Positions 44,421 through 53,083 of a DNA stretch of 64,000 nucleotides are shown here, in pieces; the stretch's first letter is position 1; every line of letters starts with the position of its first letter. This DNA is from Caenispirillum salinarum AK4 (GTDB taxonomy: Bacteria; Pseudomonadota; Alphaproteobacteria; Rhodospirillales; Rhodospirillaceae), in NCBI RefSeq assembly GCF_000315795.1, contig NZ_ANHY01000006.1, positions 124,001 through 188,000 on the forward strand. Direction: 5' to 3'. The notes beneath the pieces were generated by a model, which saw nothing but the letters and a program-made list of their open reading frames with translations, was not told where the DNA came from and did not search any database. A program made the position numbers and the translations under genes.

Positions 44421-45836
44421 TCAGGCGACCGTCAGCACGTTCTCGCGGACCAGCTCGTCGGTGACGGCGTCCACGGCACCCTTGGCGCGGGCCACCACCT
44501 CGTCCACCTCGTCCCGGGTGATGGACAGCGGCGGGGCGAAGCCCAGGATGTCGCCGTGGGGCATGGCGCGGGCGATCAGCTTGCGCTCCATGCAGGCGGC
44601 CGACATGCGCGCGCCGACCTTCAGGTTGGCGTCCAGGCGTTCCTTGCGGCCCTTGTGGGCGACGAACTCCAGCGCGCCCAGCAGGCCGACGCCGCGCACC
44701 TCGCCCACCAGCGGGTGATCCTGGAACACCGCCTTCATGCGCTCCTGGAAGTAGGCGCCGGTGTCGCGGGCGTTGCCGGTCAGGTCCTCGCGCTCGATGA
44801 TGTCCAGGTTCGCCAAGGCCGCCGCCGCGCCGCAGGGATGGGCGGAGTAGGTGTAGCCGTGGGCGAAGGGACCGTGGGTGTCGGACGCCCCTTCCAGCAC
44901 CTTCCACACCTTCTCGCCGACGATGGCGCCGGACAGCGGCTGATAGGCGCTGGTCAGGCCCTTGGCGACGGTGATGAGGTCGGGCTTCATGCCGTAGAGG
45001 TGGCTGCCGAAGGGCATGCCGGTCCGGCCGAAACCGCACACCACCTCGTCGGCGATGAGCAGGACGTCGTACTTATCCAGCACCGCCTGGATCTTCTCCC
45101 AGTAGGTGGCCGGCGGCGGCACGATGCCGCCCGTGCCCAGCACCGGCTCGCCGATGAAGGCGGCGACCGTCTCCGGCCCTTCTTCCAGGATCATGCGCTC
45201 CAGGTCCTCGGCGCACCGGGTGGCGAAGTCCTCCTCGCTCTCGCCGGCCTCCGCGCCCCAGTAGTAATGCGGCGTGGTGGTGTGCCGGATGGGGCTGACG
45301 GGCAGGTCGAAGGCGTGGTGGAAGACCGGCAGGCCGGTCATGCTGCCCGACACCACCGACCCGCCGTGATAGCCGCGCTGGCGGGCGATGATCTTCTTCT
45401 TTTCAGGGCGTCCCTGCACGTTGTTGTAGTACCACACGAGCTTCGCCTGGGTTTCGTTGGCGTCCGACCCGCTCATGCCGTAATAGATGCGCTGCATGTT
45501 GTTGGGCGCCATCTCCAGGATGCGCTGGGACAGCAGCACGGTCGGCTCGTTGGTGTTGCCGGCATAGGCGTGGTAGTAGGCCAGCCGGCTCGCCTGGTCG
45601 TAGATGGCCTTGGCGATCTCCTCGCGGCCGTACCCGACGTTGACGCAGTAGAGGCCCGCGAAGCCGTCGATGATCTCGTTGCCCTTGCTGTCGGTGATGG
45701 TGATGCCGGAACCGCAGGTCACCACCCGCGACGGGGCCTTGCCCGACGCGTAGTCCTTCAGATGGGTGAACGGATGGATGACGGAGTTGCGGTCGATCGC
45801 CTCCAGGTCCAGGTTGGGCACGGCCGAGTGGGTCAT
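44421..45836 (-). CDS. doeD: Class III aminotransferase, probable diaminobutyrate transaminase DoeD
   Basis: PLP-dependent omega-amino acid transaminase of 471 residues. SGSDANETQAKLVWYYNN, LIADEVVCGFGRTG with the PLP-contacting Asp, and the Schiff-base lysine in ITVAKGLTSAYQPLSGAIV are intact. In ectoine catabolism DoeD transfers the amino group of L-2,4-diaminobutyrate to give aspartate semialdehyde. That role is inferred from its place at the end of the ectoine island and next to a semialdehyde dehydrogenase. By sequence alone a GABA, putrescine or taurine:pyruvate-like activity is possible. It follows the dehydrogenase by 51 bases. Confidence 0.82.
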   Translation of the reverse strand: MTHSAVPNLDLEAIDRNSVIHPFTHLKDYASGKAPSRVVTCGSGITITDSKGNEIIDGFAGLYCVNVGYGREEIAKAIYDQASRLAYYHAYAGNTNEPTVLLSQRILEMAPNNMQRIYYGMSGSDANETQAKLVWYYNNVQGRPEKKKIIARQRGYHGGSVVSGSMTGLPVFHHAFDLPVSPIRHTTTPHYYWGAEAGESEEDFATRCAEDLERMILEEGPETVAAFIGEPVLGTGGIVPPPATYWEKIQAVLDKYDVLLIADEVVCGFGRTGMPFGSHLYGMKPDLITVAKGLTSAYQPLSGAIVGEKVWKVLEGASDTHGPFAHGYTYSAHPCGAAAALANLDIIEREDLTGNARDTGAYFQERMKAVFQDHPLVGEVRGVGLLGALEFVAHKGRKERLDANLKVGARMSAACMERKLIARAMPHGDILGFAPPLSITRDEVDEVVARAKGAVDAVTDELVRENVLTVA

Positions 45837-45887
45837 AGGGTCACCTGTTAATGACAGAGTTTGGAAATAGGGTGGTGTATCAGCGGC

Positions 45888-47411
45888 TTATTCGGCCGCG
45901 ATGGCGTCCGGCTCCAGGTCGTCGTCGATCGACCCGATGCAGGTGTACTTCAGTTCGGTGTAGTCCTCCAGCCCGTGGACGGAGCCCTCGCGCCCCAGGC
46001 CCGACTGCTTGTAGCCGCCGAAGGGGATGGACGCACCGGTGAAGCTGGGCGTGTTCAGGCCGACCATGCCGTACTCCAGCGCCTCGGACACCCGCATGGC
46101 GCGGCCGATGTCGCGGGTATAGAGGTAGGCGGCCAGGCCGAAGTCGCTGTCGTTGGCCTTGGCGATCACCTCCGCCTCGCGGGAGAAGGACAGGATGGGC
46201 GCGACCGGGCCGAAGGTTTCCTCGCGGTAGATCTTCATGTCCGGGGTCACGCCGATCAGCACGGTCGGCTCGTAGAACGTGCCGCCCAGGTCGCTGCGCT
46301 TGCCGCCGCAGAGCAGCTTGGCCCCCTTGGCGACGGCGTCGGCGACGTGTTCCTCGCACTTCTGGACCGCGCTTTCCGACATCAGCGGGCCGAGTTCAAC
46401 GCCCTCTTCCATGCCGGGGCCCATCTTCATGGCCTTGGTCATTTCGGTGAAGTGATGGGCGAAGGCGTCGTGGATGCGCTCGTGCACATAAATCCGGTTG
46501 GCCGCCAGGCAGTCCTGGCCGGTGGTGGCGAACTTGGCCCCCAGCGCGCCCTTGGCGGCGGCCATGACGTTGACGTCGTCGAAGGCGATGAACGGCGCGT
46601 GGCCGCCCAGTTCCATGGAGACCTTCTTCACCGTCGCCGCCGACTGGGCGATCAGCTTGCGCCCGACTTCCGTGGAGCCGGTGAAGCTGACCTTGCGGAC
46701 GACGGGGCTGTCGGTCAGGGCCGTCGCGATGGCCTTGGGCTCGCCGGTGACGACCTGGAACACGCCGCCGGGCACGCCGGCGCGGCGACCAAGCTCGGCC
46801 AGGGCCAGGGCGGAGTAGGGGGTTTCCGTCGCCGGGCGCACGATCATCGGGCAGCCGGCAGCCAGCGCCGCACCGGCCTTGCGGGTGATCATGGCGGACG
46901 GAAAGTTCCACGGCGTGATGGCGGCGGTCACGCCCACCGGCTCGCGGGTCACGAATACGCGGGAGTTGGGCTTGTGCGAGGGCATGGTCTCGCCGTTCAT
47001 GCGCACGGCCTCTTCCGCGTACCAGTCGAAGAAGGACATGGCGTAGTCGATCTCGCCGCGCGCCTCCGACAGCGGCTTGCCCTGCTCGCAGGTCATGATG
47101 ATCGCCAGGTCTTCCTTGTGCTCGCGCATCAGGCGGGCCCACTCGCGCAGGATGGCGGCGCGCTCCTTGGCGAGCATGGCGCGCCATGCCGGATAGGCGG
47201 CGGCCGCGGCGGCGATGGCGCGGGCCGTCTCGCGGCCGGTCATGTCGGGGACCGTGCCGATGACCTTGCCGTCGGCCGGGTCGGTGACCTCGACCACATG
47301 GGCGTCGTCGGCATCCTGCCAGCGGCCTTCCAGCCAGGCCTGCTGGCGCAGCAGGGCGGCGTCGCGGATGGGCAGGACGGGCATGCCGGTGTGGGGAGCC
47401 GAGTACGTCAT
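45888..47411 (-). CDS. doeC: NAD(P)-dependent semialdehyde dehydrogenase, probable DoeC
   Basis: A 507-residue aldehyde dehydrogenase resembling GabD succinate-semialdehyde dehydrogenase. FTGSTEVGRKLIAQSA binds the cofactor, MELGGHAPFIAFDDV has the general-base Glu, and the catalytic Cys is in TTGQDCLAANRIYV. In the ectoine pathway DoeC oxidises aspartate semialdehyde to aspartate, the last step. Adjacent DoeD makes that aldehyde, and the two genes are co-directional with a short gap. Succinate semialdehyde oxidation is the alternative. The gene is preceded by a 400-base gene-free stretch. Confidence 0.82.
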   Translation of the reverse strand: MTYSAPHTGMPVLPIRDAALLRQQAWLEGRWQDADDAHVVEVTDPADGKVIGTVPDMTGRETARAIAAAAAAYPAWRAMLAKERAAILREWARLMREHKEDLAIIMTCEQGKPLSEARGEIDYAMSFFDWYAEEAVRMNGETMPSHKPNSRVFVTREPVGVTAAITPWNFPSAMITRKAGAALAAGCPMIVRPATETPYSALALAELGRRAGVPGGVFQVVTGEPKAIATALTDSPVVRKVSFTGSTEVGRKLIAQSAATVKKVSMELGGHAPFIAFDDVNVMAAAKGALGAKFATTGQDCLAANRIYVHERIHDAFAHHFTEMTKAMKMGPGMEEGVELGPLMSESAVQKCEEHVADAVAKGAKLLCGGKRSDLGGTFYEPTVLIGVTPDMKIYREETFGPVAPILSFSREAEVIAKANDSDFGLAAYLYTRDIGRAMRVSEALEYGMVGLNTPSFTGASIPFGGYKQSGLGREGSVHGLEDYTELKYTCIGSIDDDLEPDAIAAE

Positions 47412-47689
47412 GGGCCGAACCTCCTGGGCCTGGGCTGAACTCTATGCTCACACTCTGCCAGGGGTGGCGCCGTGGGTGTTTTCGAAGTTGGCCGATGATG
47501 CCGACGGAAATGCGGCCGCGACCGGATCAAGCCGAGAGATTTTCGGGATCAATATCGGGATTGTGCCCATACGGTGGGCGGGAATTGGGCGGTTTATGAT
47601 TTTTCTTTAGCATTTACAGCGTCTTAATCTATGCCTTGGAATGAGGCAGCTGTTGTCGAGGTGATGGGTTGCCGACGTGGTGCGGGGCC

Positions 47690-47703
47690 CCTGCTTCCGC
47701 AGG
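47690..47703 (-). repeat. Dispersed palindromic repeat, copy B2
   Basis: Arms cctgc and gcagg around ttcc. The core on the minus strand is ctgcggaagcag, identical to the core at 14891-14902. Confidence 0.55.
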
Positions 47704-47750
47704 AGCGACAGGTTAATTTTTCTAAGAAACTGTTCTAGAAGGAAAAATTC

Positions 47751-47779
47751 CCGTCATTCCCGCGAAGTCGGGAACCCAC
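47751..47779 (+). repeat. Dispersed palindromic repeat, copy A2
   Basis: A 29-base unit with arms ttcccg (47757-47762) and cgggaa (47769-47774). It matches the reverse complement of the unit at 14819-14847 at 24 of 29 positions. Confidence 0.65.
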
Positions 47780-47812
47780 ACCCGCCGCTCCACCGAAAAA
47801 CCTTCGGCACCG

Positions 47813-48292
47813 TCACTCCCGCGCCAGCAGGTCGCGCACCGGATATTCCAGGCTGCGCTTGACCGGCTTGGTGACAATGTAGGTGAAGTAGCGGTCGATC
47901 CCGATATCGGCCTCCAGCAGGGCGTCGATCTCCTCCTGATAGTGGGCGATGTCGGTGGCGACCATTTTCAGGATGTAGTCGACGCCGCCGCCGATGGCAT
48001 AGCATTCAAGCACTTCCGGCACGGCGTTGATGTGCTGCTCGAAACGCTCGAAATCCACGCGCCGATGGGTCTTGAGCGTCACCTCGACGAAAATGAAGCT
48101 CGCCCGCATCAGTTTCCGCAGGTCCACGTCGGCGTGGTAGCCGGTAATCAGCCCCTGTTGCTCCAGCCGGCGCATGCGTTCGAAGCAGGCCGACGGAGAC
48201 AGGTTTACCGCTTCCGCAAGCTTCAGTTTGGTGATGCGGCCGTCCGTCTGGAGGGCGCAAAGGATTTTCAGGTCAAGCGAATCCAGCTTCAT
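47813..48292 (-). CDS. Lrp/AsnC-family regulator, DoeX-like
   Basis: A 159-residue feast/famine transcription regulator. The N-terminal helix-turn-helix is in LDSLDLKILCALQTDGRITK with LKLAEAVNLSPSACFERMRR, and the C-terminal RAM ligand domain contains VLECYAIGGGVDYILKMVATD. DoeX, an AsnC-type regulator, is encoded beside doeB in Halomonas ectoine clusters, and here the gene lies nine bases after doeB on the same strand. That supports a local role in ectoine control with amino-acid-type ligands. Direct binding sites were not identified. Confidence 0.87.
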   Translation of the reverse strand: MKLDSLDLKILCALQTDGRITKLKLAEAVNLSPSACFERMRRLEQQGLITGYHADVDLRKLMRASFIFVEVTLKTHRRVDFERFEQHINAVPEVLECYAIGGGVDYILKMVATDIAHYQEEIDALLEADIGIDRYFTYIVTKPVKRSLEYPVRDLLARE

Positions 48293-48301
48293 GCGGCAAG
48301 C

Positions 48302-49357
48302 CTACCGATCGACGGCGATCACCGCCAGACAGTCGCCGCGCTGGATCAAACCCGGCACGTGGCGGCAATAGAGAATGCCGTCGCGCCTGGCGTGATAGAC
48401 GGCCGGTTCGGTCCCCGTGACCTCGAACTGGTGGATGGCGCCGATGGGCTGGCCGGCCTTCACGGGCTCGCCCAGGTCCACCAGCGGCTCATAAAGGCCC
48501 GTGTGGCGGCCGACCACGAAGCAGTCGCCGTCGGGCGTGCCCATGATGCGGGTTTCGGTGACCCCCGCCGGCGGATCGTCGGGTTCCGCCGTCGGCTTCA
48601 TCAGGCCGAAGTGCTGGAGCATGTTGCGCACGCCCCGATCGGCGACGGCGACGGTGGAGGCGGTGGCCGTGCCCTTGCCGCCCAGTTCCGTGGAGATGAA
48701 CACCTTGCCCATGTCCTCCACCACCGTGTCCAGCATCCCCTCGCTGTCCAGTTCCTTGAGAACCAGGCCGAGCGGCGCGCCGAAGGCCTTCAGGGCGGCC
48801 AGGGACTTTTCCATCATGACCGGGTCGGGCAGGTCGTGGATGACGGCCGACGGCACGAAGTCCAGCGTCTTTCCGCCCGCGTGAATGTCCACCACCACGT
48901 CGGCCTCGGGCAGGATGCGGCTGGCGATGAAATGGCAGATCATCTGCGTCACCGATCCGTCGCGCCGGCCGGGGAAGGCGCGGTTCATGTTCACGCCATC
49001 GATGGGGGAAACCCGCTTCGCCGCCCGCACCGCCGGCAGGTTCATGACCGGCAGGATGATGACGCGCCCCGAGATTTCTTCGGCCGTCAGGCGGTTGGCG
49101 AGCTTGAGCAGGCTGATCGGGCCCTCATACTCGTCGCCGTGGTTGCCGCCGGTGAACACAATGGTCGGCCCCGGCCCGCCATTGATGACGGTCACAGGCA
49201 CCATGATGGAGCCCCAGGCGCTGTCGTCGCGGCTGTGGGGAACGGTCAGCGCGCCATGCTGTTTCCCCGGCGCGGAGAGGTCCACGTCGCAGGACACGCG
49301 GGACGGCTTCTCGGCGTCCGTGGCGGGACCGGCGGCCGGACGATCGGTGTGCGACAT
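48302..49357 (-). CDS. doeB: N-acetyl-L-2,4-diaminobutyrate deacetylase DoeB (EutE)
   Basis: Zinc-dependent M14/aspartoacylase-family deacetylase that turns N-alpha-acetyl-diaminobutyrate into diaminobutyrate and acetate in ectoine breakdown. The 351-residue protein has the zinc motif TGGNHGDEYEGP (His and Glu ligands). NMNRAFPGRRDG follows, and the third ligand His is in VVDIHAGGKTLDF. The start at 49357 follows gggag at a good distance; an upstream Met was rejected. The gene is divergent from enuR, and the DoeX-like regulator lies directly downstream, so the call rests on both family and context. Confidence 0.9.
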   Translation of the reverse strand: MSHTDRPAAGPATDAEKPSRVSCDVDLSAPGKQHGALTVPHSRDDSAWGSIMVPVTVINGGPGPTIVFTGGNHGDEYEGPISLLKLANRLTAEEISGRVIILPVMNLPAVRAAKRVSPIDGVNMNRAFPGRRDGSVTQMICHFIASRILPEADVVVDIHAGGKTLDFVPSAVIHDLPDPVMMEKSLAALKAFGAPLGLVLKELDSEGMLDTVVEDMGKVFISTELGGKGTATASTVAVADRGVRNMLQHFGLMKPTAEPDDPPAGVTETRIMGTPDGDCFVVGRHTGLYEPLVDLGEPVKAGQPIGAIHQFEVTGTEPAVYHARRDGILYCRHVPGLIQRGDCLAVIAVDR

Positions 49358-49395
49358 GAACGGGCTCCCTTGTTGCATGGCCCGAGCGCGCGGCT

Positions 49396-49425
49396 CATTG
49401 AACCATGACATTTGATGCAGATGTC
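49396..49425. promoter_or_regulatory. Possible EnuR operator region between doeB and enuR
   Basis: The 144-base gap between divergent doeB and enuR holds a CATTGAAC word (49396-49403) and an inverted repeat GACAT-N9-ATGTC (49407-49425). The word CATTGnAC recurs upstream of eutB. The assignment to EnuR is a guess from position. Confidence 0.3.
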
Positions 49426-49501
49426 TTTACAGTGGGCGCTCCACCCGCCGGAAGGCTAGCGCGCCCATCCGATTCCCGACAAGAACAGAGTGTAGATTGC
49501 C

Positions 49502-50881
49502 ATGACAAGCTGGACCCCCTCCCTGAAAGGCCGGAGCGGTCCCACCTACGTGGCCCTGGCGAACGCCATCGCCGACGCGGTGGAGAGCGGTGACCTGACA
49601 CCCGGGGAACGCCTGCCGGCGCGCCGAGATCTCGCCCACGCGCTGAAGGTGTCGGTCAACACGGTCTCCAGCGCCTATCAGGAGGCCGAGCGCCGCGGCT
49701 ACGTGCAGGGAGAAGTCGGGCGTGGGACCTTCGTGCGGCGGCGGACGGAGGAAACCTTTACATACGGCCATCCGGCCGGGCTCATTGACCTGTCCATCTG
49801 CCGCCCGGCCGTCATCCCGGACCAGATGACGGCCATCCGGGATGTCATCCGCGCGGCGGCGGAGGAGCCGGACCTGGCGTCCATGCTGGCGTGCCGCCCC
49901 ATCATCGGCCTGACGGAGCACCGCATTTCCGCCTCGCGCTGGCTGTACCGGCTGGGAATGCCGGCCGACCCCAACGACATCGTCATCACCAACGGCTGTT
50001 CGCACGGCATGTTCGTGGCACTGTCGGCGGTGGTGGAGCCCGAGGACACGGTGGTCACCGACAGCCTGACCGACCACGGCATCATCGCCCTGTCCAGCCT
50101 GTTGAAATTCAACCTGAAACCGCTGGCGACGGACGACGAGGGCATCACGCCCGAGGCCTTCGCGGCGGCCGCCGCCAAGGGCAGCGTCAAGGCGCTGGTG
50201 ACGACACCGACGCTCAACAACCCGTCCTGCACCATCATGTCGGCGGAGCGGCGCGAGCAGATCGCCGCCATTGCCGCCGAACACGACATCGCCATCATCG
50301 AGGACGACGTGTTCAGCCCCCTGGTGGAGGACAGCCCGCCGCCGCTGTCGTCGTTCAATCCCGACAACAGCTACTACGTCACCAGCCTGACCAAGTGCAC
50401 CGTGCCGGGCCTGCGGGTGGGCTATCTGGTGGGACCCAGCCGCAACACGCAGCGCCTGGTTGCGCGGGTGCGGACCACGTCGTGGATGGCGACGCCGTTG
50501 GCGGCTGACCTGGCGTCGCGCTGGATCGACGACGGGACCATTGACGAAATCGTCGCAGGTCAACGTCGCGAATTGGCAGCGCGACAGGCGATCGCCGCGT
50601 CGTATCTAGAGGACTTTGAAACGAAAAGCCATCCGGCGGGTCCCAATGTCTGGCTCATGCTGCCGGGCGAATGGCGGGCGGAAGGCTTCGTGCGGCACGC
50701 CTTTCAACGCGGCGTAGTGATCACACCGCCCGAGCCTTTCATCGTCGGACGATCCGCCGCACCCCATGCGGTGCGGCTGTCGGTGGGGTCGGTGGAGACA
50801 CGGGCCGACCTCGAACAGGCGCTGGAAATCCTTCGGGAAGACTTGTCCCAGCGCCCGGAGCCGGCCTTCATGGACGTCTGA
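49502..50881 (+). CDS. enuR: MocR-type GntR/PLP regulator EnuR
   Basis: Transcription regulator of ectoine utilisation: an N-terminal GntR winged helix joined to a fold-type I aminotransferase-like domain that holds PLP and senses pathway intermediates. The 459-residue protein starts with the DNA-binding part (LANAIADAVESGDLTPGERL, LKVSVNTVSSAYQEAERRGY). The PLP lysine is Lys298 in SLTKCTVPGLRVGYL. In other bacteria EnuR is a repressor inactivated by N-acetyl-diaminobutyrate or diaminobutyrate bound to its PLP; that is family knowledge. Here it is divergent from doeB and read with eutB, eutC and doeA. Confidence 0.9.
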   Translation: MTSWTPSLKGRSGPTYVALANAIADAVESGDLTPGERLPARRDLAHALKVSVNTVSSAYQEAERRGYVQGEVGRGTFVRRRTEETFTYGHPAGLIDLSICRPAVIPDQMTAIRDVIRAAAEEPDLASMLACRPIIGLTEHRISASRWLYRLGMPADPNDIVITNGCSHGMFVALSAVVEPEDTVVTDSLTDHGIIALSSLLKFNLKPLATDDEGITPEAFAAAAAKGSVKALVTTPTLNNPSCTIMSAERREQIAAIAAEHDIAIIEDDVFSPLVEDSPPPLSSFNPDNSYYVTSLTKCTVPGLRVGYLVGPSRNTQRLVARVRTTSWMATPLAADLASRWIDDGTIDEIVAGQRRELAARQAIAASYLEDFETKSHPAGPNVWLMLPGEWRAEGFVRHAFQRGVVITPPEPFIVGRSAAPHAVRLSVGSVETRADLEQALEILREDLSQRPEPAFMDV

Positions 50882-50963
50882 CGGCGCCCCGCGCGGCGCC
50901 TTGGCCTCGCGGACAATGGTGTGCGGTCGCAGTGTGGCGGAAATGCCGAGTGTGTGACCGATT

Positions 50964-50991
50964 CATTGCACGGTATCAATTCCGCGATTGA
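50964..50991. promoter_or_regulatory. Inverted repeat upstream of eutB
   Basis: TCAAT-N6-ATTGA (50976-50991) follows a CATTGCAC word (50964-50971). It lies about 75-100 bases before eutB. It could be a binding site for EnuR or the AsnC-type protein, but no experiment or alignment supports that. Confidence 0.3.
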
Positions 50992-51062
50992 CATGATCTG
51001 GACCTGTCAGTGATGGTTTCGGGAAGAGCTTTGATGCCACCCGGATGCCGACAGGAGCAGGC

Positions 51063-52097
51063 ATGGCTGGTACCGCCGATACCCTCAAGACCATGGACGC
51101 CGCCGTGATCGGTGCCGCTCGGGCGCGGATCGCGCCGCTGGTGCGCCGTACGCCGCAGGTTCCGTCGCCGGGTCTGGGGGCGATTGCGGGCGTGCCCGTC
51201 GACCTGAAGCTGGAGCAGCTGCAGGACAGCGGGGCCTTCAAGCTGCGGGGCGCGTCGAACCTGCTCGCCACGCTGCCGCGCGACTCGTTGGCGAAGGGTG
51301 TCGTCGCCGTCTCCACCGGCAACCACGGCCGCGCCGTGGCCCTGGCCGCCCGCCGCATGGGCGTGCGCGCCGTCGTCTGCATGTCGTCGCTGGTGCCGTC
51401 CAACAAGGTGGACGCCATTCGGGCGTTGGGTGCCGAAATCCGCATCGTCGGCCGCAGCCAGGACGAGGCGGACGAGGAAGCGCGCCGCCTGGTGGCCGAG
51501 GAGGGCATGGCCTATGCCGCGCCTTTCGACGACCCGGCCATCATCGCAGGGCAGGGCACCATCGGCCTGGAAGTGCTGGAGGACGCGCCCGACGTGGCCG
51601 CCGTACTGGTGCCGCTGTCCGGCGGCGGTCTTTTCGCCGGCGTAGCCCTGGCCATCAAGGCACAGCGCCCGGACGTCAAGCTCATCGGCATATCCATGGA
51701 GCGGGGCGCGGCCATGCACGCCAGCCTCGCCGCCGGCCGCCCGGTCGCCGTGGAGGAACTGCCGACACTGGCCGACTCGCTGGGCGGCGGCATCGGGCTC
51801 TCCAACCGCCACAGCTTCGCGCTGACCCGCGATCTGATCGACGACGTGATCCTGCTGACCGAAGCGGAGATCGCAGCCGGCATGCGCTGGCTCTACCGCC
51901 AGGAACAACTGGTGGCCGAAGGCGCCGCCGCCGTGGGTGCCGCCGCGATCCTGGCCGGCGAGACCGGCCGCCTGCCGGGCCGCACGGTGGCGTTGGTCAC
52001 TGGCCGCAACGTCGACATGGACACCTTCACCCGCATCGTCTCCGCCCCTACGGTCGAGGCGGCGGTGCAGGGCTCGCGGATCATGGAGGCCGCGTGA
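51063..52097 (+). CDS. eutB: Hydroxyectoine utilisation dehydratase EutB
   Basis: Fold-type II PLP enzyme of 344 residues, similar to threonine dehydratase. The PLP lysine is in GAFKLRGASNLL and the phosphate-binding loop is in VPLSGGGLFAGVALA. In ectoine gene clusters EutB works with EutA and EutC in converting 5-hydroxyectoine to ectoine. I chose the ATG at 51063, six bases after aggag, over an ATG at 51045. Its stop overlaps the eutC start (TGATG). A plain threonine/serine dehydratase would be the call without the context; a second, unrelated dehydratase-type enzyme is at 9.3-10.3 kb. Confidence 0.88.
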   Translation: MAGTADTLKTMDAAVIGAARARIAPLVRRTPQVPSPGLGAIAGVPVDLKLEQLQDSGAFKLRGASNLLATLPRDSLAKGVVAVSTGNHGRAVALAARRMGVRAVVCMSSLVPSNKVDAIRALGAEIRIVGRSQDEADEEARRLVAEEGMAYAAPFDDPAIIAGQGTIGLEVLEDAPDVAAVLVPLSGGGLFAGVALAIKAQRPDVKLIGISMERGAAMHASLAAGRPVAVEELPTLADSLGGGIGLSNRHSFALTRDLIDDVILLTEAEIAAGMRWLYRQEQLVAEGAAAVGAAAILAGETGRLPGRTVALVTGRNVDMDTFTRIVSAPTVEAAVQGSRIMEAA

Positions 52098-53083
52098 TGC
52101 CGACCACCATGACCATCCTGACCGAAGCCGATCTGCGCCAGTGCGTACCGCTGGACCTGACGGCGGTGGACGTGGTCGCCGACGGCTTCAAGGCGCTGGC
52201 GGGCGAGGGCGTGCAGATGCCGCCCATCCTGTCCATGGCCATCCCGCAGAACAACGGCGAGGTGGACGTCAAGACGGCCTACGTGCCCGGCTTCGACGCC
52301 TTCGCCATGAAGGTCAGCCCCGGCTTCTTCGACAACCCGAAGATCGGGCTGCCCAGCCTCAACGGCCTGATGGTGCTGCTGAGCGCGCGCACGGGGCTGG
52401 TGGAGGCCCTGATGCTGGACAACGGCTACCTGACCGCCGTGCGCACCGCTGCGGCCGGGGCCGTCGCCGCCCGCACCCTGGCCCGCAAGGGGCCGCTGAA
52501 GGCGGGCGTGCTGGGTGCCGGCGAGCAGGCGCGCCTTCAGATCGAGGCGCTGGCCCTGGTGCGCGACCTGGCGGAGGTGTCCGTCTGGGCGCGGGACACC
52601 GCCAAGGCCGAGGCCTATGCCGAGGAGATGTCGGGCAAGCTGGGCGTGCGGTTTCGCACGGCGGCCACGCCCGAGCATGTGGTACGAGACAGTGACGTCG
52701 TCGTGACCACCACGCCGTCCCGAGAGCCCCTGATCCGCGCCGAGTGGCTGCATCCGGGGCTGCATATCACCGCCATGGGGTCCGATGCGTCGGAAAAGAA
52801 CGAACTGGAGCCGGCCGTGCTGACGCGCGCCGATCTGTTTGTCACCGACCGGACCGCGCAGTGCGCCCTTCTGGGGGAACTGCACCACGCGATCTCCGCC
52901 GGCCTGGATGTACCAGCCGTGGAGCTTGGGGTTCTCGTCCGTGAAGAAGGCGAGGCCCGACCATCCGAGGAAGCGGTCACCGTTTGCGACCTGACGGGGA
53001 CCGGGGTCCAGGACACTGTTATCGCCAACCATGCATATGCCGCCGCCAAGAAGGCCGGCCTCGGACGGGAGTTTCACGCATGA
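52097..53083 (+). CDS. eutC: Hydroxyectoine utilisation EutC (ornithine cyclodeaminase family)
   Basis: A 328-residue member of the ornithine cyclodeaminase/mu-crystallin family with a Rossmann fold (KAGVLGAGEQARLQIEALAL) and a preceding VDVKTAYVPGFDAFAMKV. In ectoine clusters EutC is thought to take part with EutB in hydroxyectoine conversion. The start overlaps the eutB stop, and its own stop overlaps the doeA start (ATGA), so the three are tightly coupled. Without context it could be an ornithine or ketimine-reductase-like enzyme; the neighbourhood makes EutC the better name. EutA, the third partner, is absent here. Confidence 0.87.
   Translation: MPTTMTILTEADLRQCVPLDLTAVDVVADGFKALAGEGVQMPPILSMAIPQNNGEVDVKTAYVPGFDAFAMKVSPGFFDNPKIGLPSLNGLMVLLSARTGLVEALMLDNGYLTAVRTAAAGAVAARTLARKGPLKAGVLGAGEQARLQIEALALVRDLAEVSVWARDTAKAEAYAEEMSGKLGVRFRTAATPEHVVRDSDVVVTTTPSREPLIRAEWLHPGLHITAMGSDASEKNELEPAVLTRADLFVTDRTAQCALLGELHHAISAGLDVPAVELGVLVREEGEARPSEEAVTVCDLTGTGVQDTVIANHAYAAAKKAGLGREFHA

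Larger units (their letters stand above)
47412..47812. other. Gene-free stretch with two palindromic repeats
   Basis: About 400 bases between doeC and the Lrp/AsnC gene, both read leftward, with no convincing gene. It is more AT-rich than its surroundings around 47540-47750. It holds two palindromic repeats, listed separately, and no clear promoter on inspection. Confidence 0.6.

Noticed and set aside
50988-50993. Perfect TTGACA as a -35 box for eutB
   Set aside because: No acceptable -10 element at 16-18 bases (the sequence there is tgatgg-like).
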